15,097 nt of DNA from positions 1-15,097 of the forward strand of contig JAOXYB010029166.1 in the NCBI GenBank assembly GCA_028565635.1, given 5' to 3'. The DNA is from Phoronis ovalis. Taxonomy: Eukaryota; Phoronida; Phoronidae. The translations under genes and the position numbers were made by a program. This document shows positions 1 through 8,443 of this stretch, piece by piece. The notes beneath the pieces were generated by a model. It did no database searches and had not been told where the DNA came from. It was given only the letters and a program-made list of their open reading frames with translations. Every line of letters starts with the position of its first letter. The stretch's first letter is position 1.

Positions 1-494
1 TTCAAATATAGTCACACATCTCTTCTACACATTGCATTTTTAGCAGCTTGTCATAACCTTTAGGTTATGGCCTTGTTCACAAATTAATCCCTAAAAGTGG
101 ATTGACTTTTCACATAAATTCCCATAGAGATTGGTTCAGTTTTAAACAAACCCTAAAAATATTTGTTTTTTTCCCGATTTTATTTAAAAGTAGCAATTCC
201 AGAGAACTTTTTCAAGAAATAACCTAAAAAAATGATAAACCAGATTATAATGCATGATGTATTATATTCTTTTCAAATGTAAAAAAACAATAATGTTAAA
301 AAAATATAATCTTACACATTGGATGGGCATTAGACATGACAAATGTCTTGTTTTACAGAATGATATGTAATTATGTTATTGCTGTATTATATGAATACAT
401 GGGATTATTTCAACAAGAATTTTTTAATCGAACTATGAGAAATACCCCTCGCCCAGAATATATTGCATTTTGATAAACGGAATCCATCAAGTTC
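1..494. other. AT-rich non-coding flank
   Basis: No coding exon is supported here; all frames are short and AT-rich. The only structure I see is an 18-base palindrome at 52-69 (8-base arms CATAACCT/AGGTTATG around TT), too small to interpret. The right edge carries the left copy of the target duplication (488-494) of the adjacent inverted-repeat element. Confidence 0.6.
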
Positions 495-751
495 CCCGGG
501 GGGCAGTCAATATGAAAGTAGGTACCCATGTTCCAACGTGGCTTTTCAAAAAATCCCTAACGAAGTGAAATTCTGCAAAAAATACACCCCTAAGGAAGTG
601 TCACAGCTCAAAAAAAACACCCCTATTCGATATTTTAGCCAAAAAACAGACCCTAAGCGCGTTACACGTCGACCGTTCAAAAAACATACCCTTTCACGCG
701 AAATTTTGTTTGAACATGCGTACCCACTTTCATATTGACTGCCCCCCGGGC
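495..751. mobile_element. MITE-like inverted-repeat element with 7-bp target duplication
   Basis: The terminal inverted repeats are 39 bases long (495-533 and 712-750) and match at 37 of 39 positions. They begin CCCGGGGGGCAGTCAATATG. The 257-base element is bounded by an exact 7-base direct repeat CAAGTTC at 488-494 and 752-758, the expected scar of transposition. The interior has a loose tandem array: runs of C followed by six or more A and then an ACCC-type motif begin at 547, 576, 609, 640 and 678, spaced 29-38 bases. No transposase is encoded, so it would need enzyme supplied elsewhere. Short open frames on both strands across it are by-products of the palindrome. The 7-base duplication does not by itself assign a superfamily. 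Confidence 0.85.
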
Positions 752-870
752 CAAGTTCGCCCTCGGGGCACAGTTTGTTGTCCATTTGTTCGCCAACAGT
801 TATGTATGTACTTGTAGATGCTGAACTTTCTTTAAGGCTAAAGGTTAGACCCTCGTTAATACTGTTTTAA

Positions 871-1217
871 ATAAAAACGCGAAAAATTCGCATTATTTTT
901 TTCACACAAAATAATTGTTTTCTAAATTAAATACTTTAACATTATGACTTTGCTATGGTTGCATTTTCAGACTCCTATGAAAAACACATGAAGTTAATTA
1001 GCGTTTAACAATCATTTAGCAATCGTTTAACAATCATTAGGTACATCCTGCGGGAAAATCCAACAGATCTAAATCCCTGCTACAGCCAAATTAAATTTCA
1101 TACATTGCACACACGGTTCGACTGAAAACACCATTATGACCGCCTGAATGTTAAAGTTTCAGAAAACATCTATTTTGTGTGAAAAAAATGTACTGCTGAT
1201 TTTTCACGATTTTTTTT
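871..1217. repeat. Imperfect inverted repeat, probable second MITE
   Basis: Two arms, about 871-945 and 1147-1217, are imperfect reverse complements. The core match is 19 of 19 bases (895-913 against 1171-1189, containing seven T then CACACAAAATA), followed by 8 of 10 over 914-923 against 1161-1170. Weaker similarity continues outward through GCGAAAAATT-like sequence and inward through ACTTTAACATT. Between the arms lies a short direct repeat, CGTTTAACAATCATTAG-like at 1002-1019 and again at 1024-1040. No target duplication was found, so the exact ends are uncertain. Confidence 0.6.
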
Positions 1218-2265
1218 ACAAGCTTAGTTGTTTTAACAACGATGTGTAAAAATTTATTCATTAAATGTCCTCTCGTCGTTATTAAGTTATAAATTTAGAC
1301 AAAGTTTTTCTAGGCATTTGTATGCAGTCGGGTTAACGCTTTATTCACATTACACCACGCACCTATTCAATTGGGGTCTTTATACAAATTAAAGGGGCGG
1401 GTTATTTGCAGCAATTCCTCAATACAACTACATCACACCGAAAGGAGAAAGTTTTTAACCTTTATTAATTCGACTAAAACTTGAAATGACGCTTCTGTTT
1501 AAAACTAATGCACTACAAGTATCATATATAGTTAACAATGCAATGAATTCACTATTGCACGCTTATTTAAAAAAATATGCGTCACATACATTTTAATTGA
1601 TACTGTTATTTGCTTAACGATAACTGTAGGGGCGATTCAACAAGTTCACGGGAAACCAATGAGTAATATTACAAAGAAGCACCCAAACCGTTAGTTATAA
1701 CTTAATTTCATGTTCGTTCAAGTTTTCTCAAAAGCTGTAAAGCATAACACTTGGTCAATGCCATACTGATAATTTTCAATAAACAGCAATATTTTAATAT
1801 ATCCCTACTACATAAAAAAAAATTCTGTATGACATATAATACTGGATTGCCATTTCAAGTTATAGTATAATTGAAAATTCCTGTCAATATATCCATTATA
1901 TTGCTGTACAATGCGCGAGGGAGTTTTGACCGCTTTAGAATCAACTTGCTATTCAAGTTTGTTTACTTCATAACTTTCCATTACATAAAACTTCATAACT
2001 TTTATTGATATAACTTTACGAACTTGAGATTTTTTCCAAATATTTGGATGCTAATAAACGGTCTTAAATGCATAATGTAACATCAAAAATACTTTTAAGC
2101 ATAACAAGTGTATGCATAGTCGTAAAATGTTTGAGTTAAATGAATTTTTGCATCAAGTTGTATGGATTTTAATAGTGAAAAAAATTTGAATTCGAGAATA
2201 ATTTACCAAATTATATTGAGTCACTTAATTTAGTGATACATGAGACAGTTTGGATGCACACAAAC
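1218..2265. other. Upstream region of gene A
   Basis: No exon is supported. The region is AT-rich. At 1965-2016 there is a degenerate tandem of about 25 bases with ACTTCATAACTTT twice and ATAACTTT once more. The promoter and 5' untranslated region of gene A must lie here, but no element stands out enough to call. The frame of gene A is closed by TGA at 2176-2178, so the protein cannot begin before that point. Confidence 0.5.
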
Positions 2266-2329
2266 ATGAAGGTGGAAGTATTAGTTGTTCTTTTAGCCTA
2301 TGGAAGAAATGTTGCAAGTTTATCTGAAA
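2266..2329 (+). CDS. Gene A exon 1: signal peptide
   Basis: Encodes residues 1-21 and the first base of codon 22. Lys2 and Glu4 precede a hydrophobic core VLVVLLAYG, as in a secretory signal. The donor is AA|GTATGT. The exon was found by looking upstream of the CUB exon for an ATG-led hydrophobic stretch ending in phase 1, and its phase matches exon 2 exactly (Ser22 is split). Confidence 0.75.
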
Positions 2330-5300
2330 GTATGTACATACTAAAAGCAATATTACGTATTTGAAGTATTTTAAGTTCTGTTTAGAACTGTTCAAAAATA
2401 AATAACACTCAACAAAGTGTTGCTATTTAAGTGAGTCCGATTTTGTACGAAACAAGATTTAGAATCAAACGTATTTTAAAATCCTATGTTGTGTATGCGG
2501 AAACGGCTACTTTACCCGGGACTTTACCAAGCTGGTGTAGTTTCTAAAATAAAGTTTATGCCATATGCCATATGCTTAAATTCGAATATAACATAGACAG
2601 ACTGACTCCCTGGACTTAAAGTATAAAACATTGTTTGAACTGCCATTTCTGTTATAAAGTTTGTCCGCAGGTTTTGTGACGAGTGGATGCAGCGCAGTTC
2701 TAGGTCCTTCTTATACAGAAGTTCTACGCTGGGATTCTACAGCAAACCAAGGTGAATATGTTCAACCTGGCAGTAACTTGGACTGTTGGATTACTATTCA
2801 AGGAATGGTAAAACAAGATAACGAGCCAAATAGGTATATAATAATTCCCGATTCAGCGTGTTGTGAAATTATAGTTTAAAAAATCCTTGTATTACAATAT
2901 AAGAATTGTGGAAATCAAAGTTTATTAAGCAAAAAAACATAGGAAATTTATTTTGAGTATTAGATTTTTTAAACAAGGTGGCTAAAAGTACTAGAAAATA
3001 TCATTCATTGTTTTTAAACTAAAATTGCCATAGTACGCACAATACCAAATGTTCAATATGTTTAGATATTTTAAAAGCAAAATTGTATCTATTTCTAACT
3101 TTTCACTGTCTCCCCGCCCCAGAAAACTATTAACATTTAAAGTTACACTTTCAGCAAATTAACGTCATACATTAATTAAACAAAAGAATCATTTTAGACT
3201 TGTGTATCTTAAGTTTGTTTTATTTTATTTCAGGTATCTTAATCTTCTCTGGAGAAGCAGTTTGGATTTTTCAGTTCGTGGCTGGGACTACGATAATAGA
3301 GCTAACAGAACATATACCAGTTCAAGTGTAAACGAATGTAGCCATGCATTTATTCAGTTATACGCTGCAACTAGTGTTTCAGCAGCTTACAATATGACGC
3401 CCGTTTGGACTCGCTGTGGTACATCGCCGCCTGGCGAGTATGAGACAACACTGGATGCGTTGGTTCTGAGAGTGTATGTTCAGATTGCACCACAATTTCT
3501 ATCAATCGTTGTGAATGGTAGGTTCTTCGTCACGACAGTATAGAATATTATTGCACACACTGTATTGCCTTACAATTTATATGTCAACCTGAGGAACAGC
3601 ACCGAGAAATGTTTAGCTAATCAAAATAATGACGTTGACGTTGTGAATTATTGAGGGAACCTGTTTTTTACTTTGATTTAGGTCTGATTTGTCACCATCT
3701 TATTATAAAATAAAATGAAAACATCCTAATAAGCAAAATGCCATCTTCGTGATTCAAAAAGAAAAGGAGTCATACGCTAATTTTGCTACATTGAAACCTA
3801 ACATACTTTAGGATTCTACCTCAATAATACGCGAAATTATAATATATATATATATATATTCTACTGTGAAATAATTGCCAATATAACAAGATTATCTTAT
3901 CTAAGATTACGAATAAAAAGTTTGATATTTTGTATTTTTAAACTTAAAAATTTCACAAAAAAACAATATTTATTATATTACACTATAATACAGATAGGAT
4001 ACCGGGTCCACATTAAAATGAAGATCATATTTGATTTTTTTTTAGAGTAAGGATCTATACCTTTAAAGCTGCATTCATATTTTACTAGTTAGTTTCCATA
4101 AAGTGACATTAATTTATTATAACTTGTAATTAGTTGAGGCTCCAAAGAACATAATGATTTATTTTTTTTACGAAAGACTGAATATGGCTTGGGCACCAGA
4201 GACACTTTGTTAAGAGTTTTTCAATGGCCCATATTGAAGCATGCTTACAGTGTACAGTATAATTTGTTTTAGGAACCAACAACAACGGTAGTGCAAATAC
4301 CAACAGTAATTCGAGTACCGCCATTAACAGTACTACTGTCGCACCTGGTAGCATTACTACACAATATACCAACGCCACGAATATGACCACTGCTATTATG
4401 ACTACTACAATGGCAGCCGTAATGACTACACTAATTCCAGGCCAGTTTTCAGGACCATATATCAATTTTACTTTGGACATAACTTCGTTTTTCTATGGTA
4501 TGTACTAAAGGTGTTCTAAATAATAAACAACTTACTACAAAATCCAGGTCCCCCTTTAATAAATAAACCGCTGAATTTTTTAATTCTTTTCAGGAAATTG
4601 TAGCGATGACGGAACTGAAAATGACATAGATCAGTTTCAGTGTGGCCAAGGTGACAGGTGAGTAGCCTAAAAAGGGGGTTAAGGGACTCAGAAATGCAAT
4701 ATAATTTTTTTCTAATTGTTGTTACCTTGACCTTTTTGAATGAATATTATGTATTTCAAAAAGTTATGTAACAACTTTGAAATATATTGTAGCAATATTT
4801 TCTTTAACCAGTGATTTGGCTCACTGTATGCGCTTGGGATCTCCACATATTAAATATTTTGAGCGAATCTCTAACTCAAACACAGCTGGTGGGGACTTCG
4901 TTTTTATGCCAATCCACACAGTGACTGGACACATAGTCGTCGCCGTTGTTGTCCTATGTCTCCTAAGAAACGACTCTTTCAAACAAGCGTTCACCCAGAA
5001 ATTCAAAAATTATAAAATCGTCCACTCCGATAAACACCCCAAATGCTCACTCTAGAAACTCGAAAATAAATAAAAAAATATGTAGTGTGTAATAAAGATA
5101 TTAATTTACACTAAATGTAGCTAGCATTGTTATATTAAATAGGTAGGTAACATTTTTAACTTACATAACTTCGTTACATTGGCAGCTAACAGGATGACAA
5201 TATAAATACAAAAATAGGTAACTACCTACTCGTGATAACATAATGAAAAAGAATAAAATATGTAAGTTCTTCTCAAAACAAAGGCCCTGCCATCACAAGG

Positions 5301-6391
5301 ATGTAATTTAGCTGAACTCAATACTGATACTACTGACTTCGTGTTTATAAAAATGTTATTAGAACAGTACAGTAATGCAAAAATAAAAAATAATATAGCA
5401 CTACCCCATTTCCGAGTCCCTGACTCATTTTTTATTCTAATTTAGGTGTATTAACTATGAGGGTGTCTGCGATGCTTTACTGTCGAATAACTGTGGTGAT
5501 TACAGCGATAACTCAGTTGGATTACCGGCTAACTGTAGCATGACAACACGTAAGTAAAAGAAACTGCTTAATAATCTAAAAACTAACGTATACAACATTC
5601 ACTTATAGGTAAAGAAAACTCCAACACTATCGTTTTAATATGTATTTATATATATTCTTTATCAAAAAGAAATCAATCAATAACAGTTACAGAAATAGCA
5701 GTCATTCATATTCTTTTTACAGCAATGCCAGAGCCGATAACAGCTGCGGATCTAGCATGGCTTTGGATTCTTTTGGGTGTTTTGGCAGCTTTATTATTCT
5801 GTTTCTGGTGCTGCTGGAGACCAGGGTGGATACCATGGCGGTTTGCAAGATTACGTAATGTACGCTGCGGCCGGGCACTGTGTTGCTCTAGCTGCCGCAG
5901 CTTAACCTGCTGTGGTTGCTCCTGTTGTCAAACAGCAGGTAGTGCAAGTGCGAGCTCTACCGGTAACGGGGTTTTACCTCGCAAAGGTCCAAGAGCAATA
6001 CACAATGGGAATGGAACTGATGTTGCTGGTTCTGGACGTGATACTAATGGGCACAATGGTAATGATAGTGGCCCACGAAAAAGGGGAGGATTGAGTTGCT
6101 GTCCGTGTTTTGGAGAGCCTACAGGTATGTTGATTACCGACGAAAGAACTTAGTTAAAAATGTAAAATTCCAAGAGACAAATTTGGATTACAAATAGAAT
6201 AAAAGCATTTCTTGAAATGTATTTTTTTAACTAGACAGTGTACCGTCTAGCTTTGAGCAGTGGTCTCTTTATTATTTATAGGAGGTAGTAAAGGATCAGG
6301 AATAAACAACAACGTCGACAAAGAAAACAGTGCTGATATGTGGGAGATGTGGTTTCAGGGAGATGGAGGCCATATTAGGGAACATAGATGA
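2266..6391 (+). CDS. Gene A: CUB/LDLa single-pass membrane receptor (8 coding exons, 471 aa)
   Basis: Coding exons are 2266-2329, 2671-2833, 3234-3517, 4273-4497, 4594-4657, 5446-5549, 5723-6124 and 6282-6391; every junction is GT/AG and keeps frame (phases 1,2,1,1,2,1,1). The predicted type I surface protein has a signal peptide (1 to about 18), a CUB domain (28-170; Cys28, 60, 111, 137), a Thr/Asn-rich stalk (172-246), one LDLa module (248-297; six cysteines), a membrane helix (about 312-333) and a basic tail to 471 with cysteine clusters. CUB and LDLa modules usually bind extracellular proteins; the ligand is unknown. The CUB lacks the usual calcium-site Asp residues (His113 follows Cys111) and the LDLa ends SDNS rather than SDE. 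ATG 2266 has A at -3; an in-frame ATG at 2254 would add four residues. It faces gene B tail to tail. No named orthologue is recognised. Confidence 0.85.
2330..2670 (+). other. Gene A intron 1
   Basis: AT-rich intron of 341 bases with no open frame of note. A short tandem ATGCCATATGCCATATGC lies near 2559-2576. Its acceptor pyrimidine tract is weak (GTTTGTCCGCAG). Confidence 0.6.
2671..2833 (+). CDS. Gene A exon 2: first half of the CUB domain
   Basis: The acceptor is TTGTCCGCAG|GT and the donor AG|GTATAT. It encodes residues 22-76, with the first two CUB cysteines (Cys28 and Cys60 in the motif DCWITI, the usual C-x-W strand) and a Tyr36/Pro54 surround typical of CUB N-termini. Translation continues 46 bases past the donor before a stop, which is intron read-through. 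Confidence 0.85.
2834..3233 (+). other. Gene A intron 2
   Basis: Phase 2 intron of 400 bases inside the CUB domain. It begins GTATAT and ends in a long T-rich tract. Nothing else is recognised in it. Confidence 0.6.
3234..3517 (+). CDS. Gene A exon 3: second half of the CUB domain
   Basis: The acceptor follows a T-rich tract (TTTTATTTCAG|G) and the donor is AATG|GTAGGT. It encodes residues 76-171, including Cys111 (ECSHAFIQLY, in the place of the usual C-x-D-Y-L-x-V-Y) and Cys137 (RCGTSPP, the usual CG-x3-P). N-glycosylation sequons lie at Asn100 and Asn129. A GF motif near the end, common in CUBs, is absent. Confidence 0.85.
3518..4272 (+). other. Gene A intron 3 with TA microsatellite
   Basis: Phase 1 intron of 755 bases between the CUB and the stalk. 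It contains a pure TA/AT run at 3842-3859. A hydrophobic reading on the opposite strand over the end of this intron and exon 4 is the antisense of Thr/Asn codons and not a gene. Confidence 0.6.
4273..4497 (+). CDS. Gene A exon 4: glycosylated Thr/Asn-rich stalk
   Basis: The acceptor is TTTGTTTTAG|GA and the donor TATG|GTATGT. It encodes residues 171-246, a low-complexity Thr/Asn/Ser-rich linker with six N-x-S/T sequons (Asn175, 183, 189, 204, 207, 235) and many threonines fit for O-glycosylation. It is symmetric (225 bases, phase 1 at both ends), so skipping it would keep frame and join CUB directly to LDLa. Confidence 0.8.
4594..4657 (+). CDS. Gene A exon 5: first part of the LDLa module
   Basis: Only 64 bases between a 96-base intron and a 788-base intron. 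It encodes residues 246-266 with the first two LDLa cysteines (Cys248 and Cys262 in DQFQCG, the usual F-x-C). The donor GACAG|GTGAGT is a near-perfect consensus. The module is completed only if exon 6 is joined in phase 2, which restores the third cysteine one residue beyond the junction. Confidence 0.8.
4810..5080 (+). mobile_element. Probable tRNA-derived SINE in gene A intron 5
   Basis: A segment richer in GC than its surroundings starts with a tRNA-like head: TGGCTCACTG at 4817 resembles a polymerase III A box, GCGCTTGGGATCTCC follows as in tRNA-SINE heads, and a B-box-like GAGCGAATCTC at 4861-4871 lies about 47 bases from the A box, the spacing found in a tRNA. A body of about 200 bases follows and ends in an A-rich tail (AAAATAAATAAAAAAATA at 5063-5080). 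Open frames on both strands across it (for example ending near 5055) look accidental. Clear target duplications were not found; an alternative is an unrelated dispersed repeat. Confidence 0.5.
5446..5549 (+). CDS. Gene A exon 6: remainder of the LDLa module
   Basis: The acceptor is TTCTAATTTAG|G and the donor ACAC|GTAAGT. It encodes residues 267-301 with the last four LDLa cysteines (268, 275, 283, 297) and the acidic stretch CGDYSDNS, where Asp285 and Asp288 match calcium ligands but the final acidic residue is Asn289. A sequon lies at Asn296. Exons 5 and 6 together (168 bases) form a symmetric phase 1-1 unit. Confidence 0.8.
5723..6124 (+). CDS. Gene A exon 7: membrane helix and cysteine-rich tail
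   Basis: The acceptor is TTCTTTTTACAG|CA and the donor ACAG|GTATGT. It encodes residues 302-436: a Trp-rich hydrophobic helix (about 312-333), the aromatic juxtamembrane CFWCCWRPGWIPW, then cysteine clusters (CCSSC at 355-359, CCGCSCC at 364-370, CCPC at 427-430) set among Arg, Lys, Gly and Asn. Fifteen cysteines lie between 328 and 430, a pattern typical of S-acylated membrane-hugging tails. The exon is symmetric (402 bases), so skipping it would yield a secreted form. Confidence 0.85.
6282..6391 (+). CDS. Gene A exon 8: C-terminal tail and stop
   Basis: The acceptor is TTATTTATAG|GA. It encodes residues 436-471: a Gly/Asn-rich start, then DMWEMWFQGDGGH and a basic end REHR, closing with TGA at 6389-6391. 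No standard C-terminal PDZ or sorting signal is recognised. A second internal ATG-rich frame over exon 7 is a shadow of the true frame. Confidence 0.75.
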
Positions 6392-6462
6392 TTAACAATT
6401 TTGTGACAATGTGCTAACATCGGCAGGTTTTATAATAACATGTTCCATATTTTTTATGCTAC

Positions 6463-6499
6463 GATAACCATCGTGGAAATGCGCATTTTCGTGGTTATC
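6463..6499 (+). promoter_or_regulatory. Near-palindromic hairpin in the gene A 3' UTR
   Basis: Outer arms GATAACCA (6463-6470) and TGGTTATC (6492-6499) pair perfectly, and the inner part GGAAATGCGCATTTTC pairs on itself around GCGC with one G-T wobble. The left arm has a few extra bases (TCGT) opposite a single G. It lies 71 bases after the stop codon and could fold in the transcript; function unknown. Confidence 0.5.
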
Positions 6500-6593
6500 A
6501 CTGTATTTCAAGCGGGGTTTTTCTATTGTACTTAGAATACTCCTTAGTAATAGGATAGTGTGTTACCTTTTCCTTAGCCATGTTTTTCTACAA

Positions 6594-6599
6594 AATAAA
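6594..6599 (+). terminator. Candidate polyadenylation signal of gene A
   Basis: AATAAA lies about 200 bases after the gene A stop and is followed within 40 bases by a T-rich stretch and TTGGAG, as expected for cleavage and polyadenylation. It is the first AATAAA hexamer after the stop that I see. Confidence 0.55.
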
Positions 6600-8002
6600 A
6601 AACCAAAAATTCACTGGAATTTACTTTATTATTGGAGCTGACTATAAAATTATGTAGAAAGGGTCGTAATTATACAGTAAAGTAGATATAGGGCGTTTTC
6701 ACACACTGTGGGTTATGGAATAGAAATTTGTGAGTTATAGAGCTACGGTTAACTCCTAAATCTCCACACCAATTTTTCAAGCTTAAATTCCAGTAATATA
6801 GATGGATATTCAAATATTAACCGTAAGACAAAAAGGTACTCATACAAACAAAATAAAAGATTCATTCTCAAAAATTTGAACTTAATTTTGAGATATTGGA
6901 AATTACATACAATTCCTGTTAGTTAAGTGTACAGACTGATTTTTCGGTAGTGTAATTACCTATGAGGAACAAAACGGGGAAATTTGCAGTTACTTGATTA
7001 ACACAAAATAGGAATTATTATAAATGAAATTGTATTTTGCAATAATCTGTTTTTGAAGTTCTTTCTCTTTGAAATACTATTTTTATTTTTTTTATATATA
7101 AATTGCGCACAAAAAATTAAATACATTGTTGCAGCAAAACTTATATAGCTAACCTTTTTAGCAACAGTATATAGCGTGACCGCAGAAACAATAACTAGCT
7201 ACGCAGTTATCCAGACAAGTAAAAGCACATATTGAATGGGATATGACTACTTAGGTCACTAAAGATGCGTACTAGGTCCCCGACTTGGTACAGAGGAAGA
7301 AGAATTAGAATTCGTTAATTTTTAAGCAGAAAGAGGGTTTTTTGGTTTTTGTTATTTATTTTAAATTCTACTCCCCGATCACTGCCTCGATCAGTATAGT
7401 GTAAAAAATGAGTGACGCATTATGGTATGATGTTATGCTAAATCACTGGACAGCAAATGATGTGTTAAAAATCCGATTCGTCGCGGCCCAGAAATTAATC
7501 AATATATAGGCCTCGAACGACGATCAGGTTTTCCTCTCGGCATGCTTGAACTCGTCAAATCCCTATAACTCCGATACTTTACATATAACCCATCTACAAT
7601 CTATCTATTCAGTAGGATTATTCATAACTCCCTCATCTTATTTATGTATTGTTATTCAAATTATTTACCTATGTGTTTAATCTTAGGATAACTAGAATTT
7701 ACAAGCGGGTTGATAAATATTAATACATCTTAAAATTTTTAAATTATTGGTTTAAAAAACAATTTTAAGTTCGCTAATGTTACATTGTCATTGGGGCGGT
7801 ATTTAGAGAATTTTTCAAGTGCTATTTTAAAACACTTCATTAACTATATTATGGTATGTTTCATTTGCTGAAATACTGAAACAAGAAATAAAAAAACACG
7901 TATGAATCTGGGTGGAATCTGATTTCTATAACCCATAATAGCTTGTATCTATTTTACTAATAGTTAAGTTTAACAAATTTATCTTTAACTGTGCAATTAC
8001 TT
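6600..8002. other. Convergent intergenic region between genes A and B
   Basis: No exon is supported on either strand. The DNA is AT-rich apart from a slightly richer patch near 7480-7560 whose origin I cannot tell. A small inverted repeat (CTTAAAATT/AATTTTAAG, about 7729-7769) is the only fold noticed. Confidence 0.5.
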
Positions 8003-8008
8003 TTTATT
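8003..8008 (-). terminator. Candidate polyadenylation signal of gene B
   Basis: Read on the - strand this is AATAAA, 209 bases after the gene B stop. The distance closely matches the one seen in gene A. Other AT-rich variants exist nearby, so the choice is tentative. Confidence 0.45.
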
Positions 8009-8020
8009 GTATTCATTCTT

Positions 8021-8153
8021 TGCTTAATGTTGAACGAGTTATAAGATAGAACTGGTTCAGGATGGTATATTATGTGACTGATTGATAGCCAAGAATCACA
8101 GAATGGTATTGTTATAAAAGTTGGTCAACAAAAACGGTTTTCAACATTAAGCA
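8021..8153 (-). promoter_or_regulatory. Inverted repeat in the gene B 3' UTR
   Basis: A perfect 14-base inverted repeat, TGCTTAATGTTGAA at 8021-8034 and its complement at 8140-8153, encloses about 105 bases. Weaker pairing may extend outwards. It falls between the stop and the candidate polyadenylation signal, so the mature transcript would contain both arms. It may be a folded RNA element or the remnant of a small mobile element. Confidence 0.4.
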
Positions 8154-8216
8154 CAAAACATACTAGAATCTGTTAAATAACAAGTAATTTTAGTTTTAAA
8201 AATTGATCTCTTGATC

Positions 8217-8443
8217 CTATGAAACGAGGTTGACCTGTTCCGAACACTCCAGCAAGTCTTTATTTACCTGGTATTCCTTTCGCATTTCGATTATCTCGTG
8301 GTCTTCTAACATTTTTTGTAATGTGAGTCTTTTGTAAATGCTTATGACCAGGATTGCGCACAATGCAATAACAACCGTGGCTGCTGTTACGATACCTATT
8401 ATTGTGCCAGTGCTACTGCTTTCGACTACAGCTTGCTCATCCT
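8217..8443 (-). CDS. Gene B exon 4: membrane helix and cytoplasmic tail
   Basis: The acceptor is TTATTCGCAG|AG. It encodes residues 191-265: a short Ser-rich acidic stem ([13 protein letters not shown]), a hydrophobic helix of about 23 residues, the stop-transfer YKR and a charged tail ending QVNLVS, then TAG at 8219-8217. Tyr227 (YKRL) fits a Y-x-x-hydrophobic sorting motif and EDHEII (237-242) fits an acidic dileucine motif, both hints of endocytic traffic, though YKRL may lie too close to the membrane. Confidence 0.85.

Noticed and set aside
546-785. Open frames on both strands through 463-785
   Set aside because: They read across a palindromic mobile element, begin at non-ATG codons in part, and mirror each other because of the inverted repeats.
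4130-4480. Hydrophobic 116-residue frame on the - strand
   Set aside because: It is the antisense of the Thr/Asn-rich stalk exon of gene A; Thr and Asn codons reversed give Val, Ile and Leu. No splice context or domain supports it.
4777-5055. 92-residue frame inside gene A intron 5
   Set aside because: It lies over the probable SINE, is not joined in phase to the neighbouring exons, and would interrupt the LDLa module.
5912-6094. Second frame over gene A exon 7
   Set aside because: It overlaps the well-supported membrane/tail exon in another frame and has no splice link.
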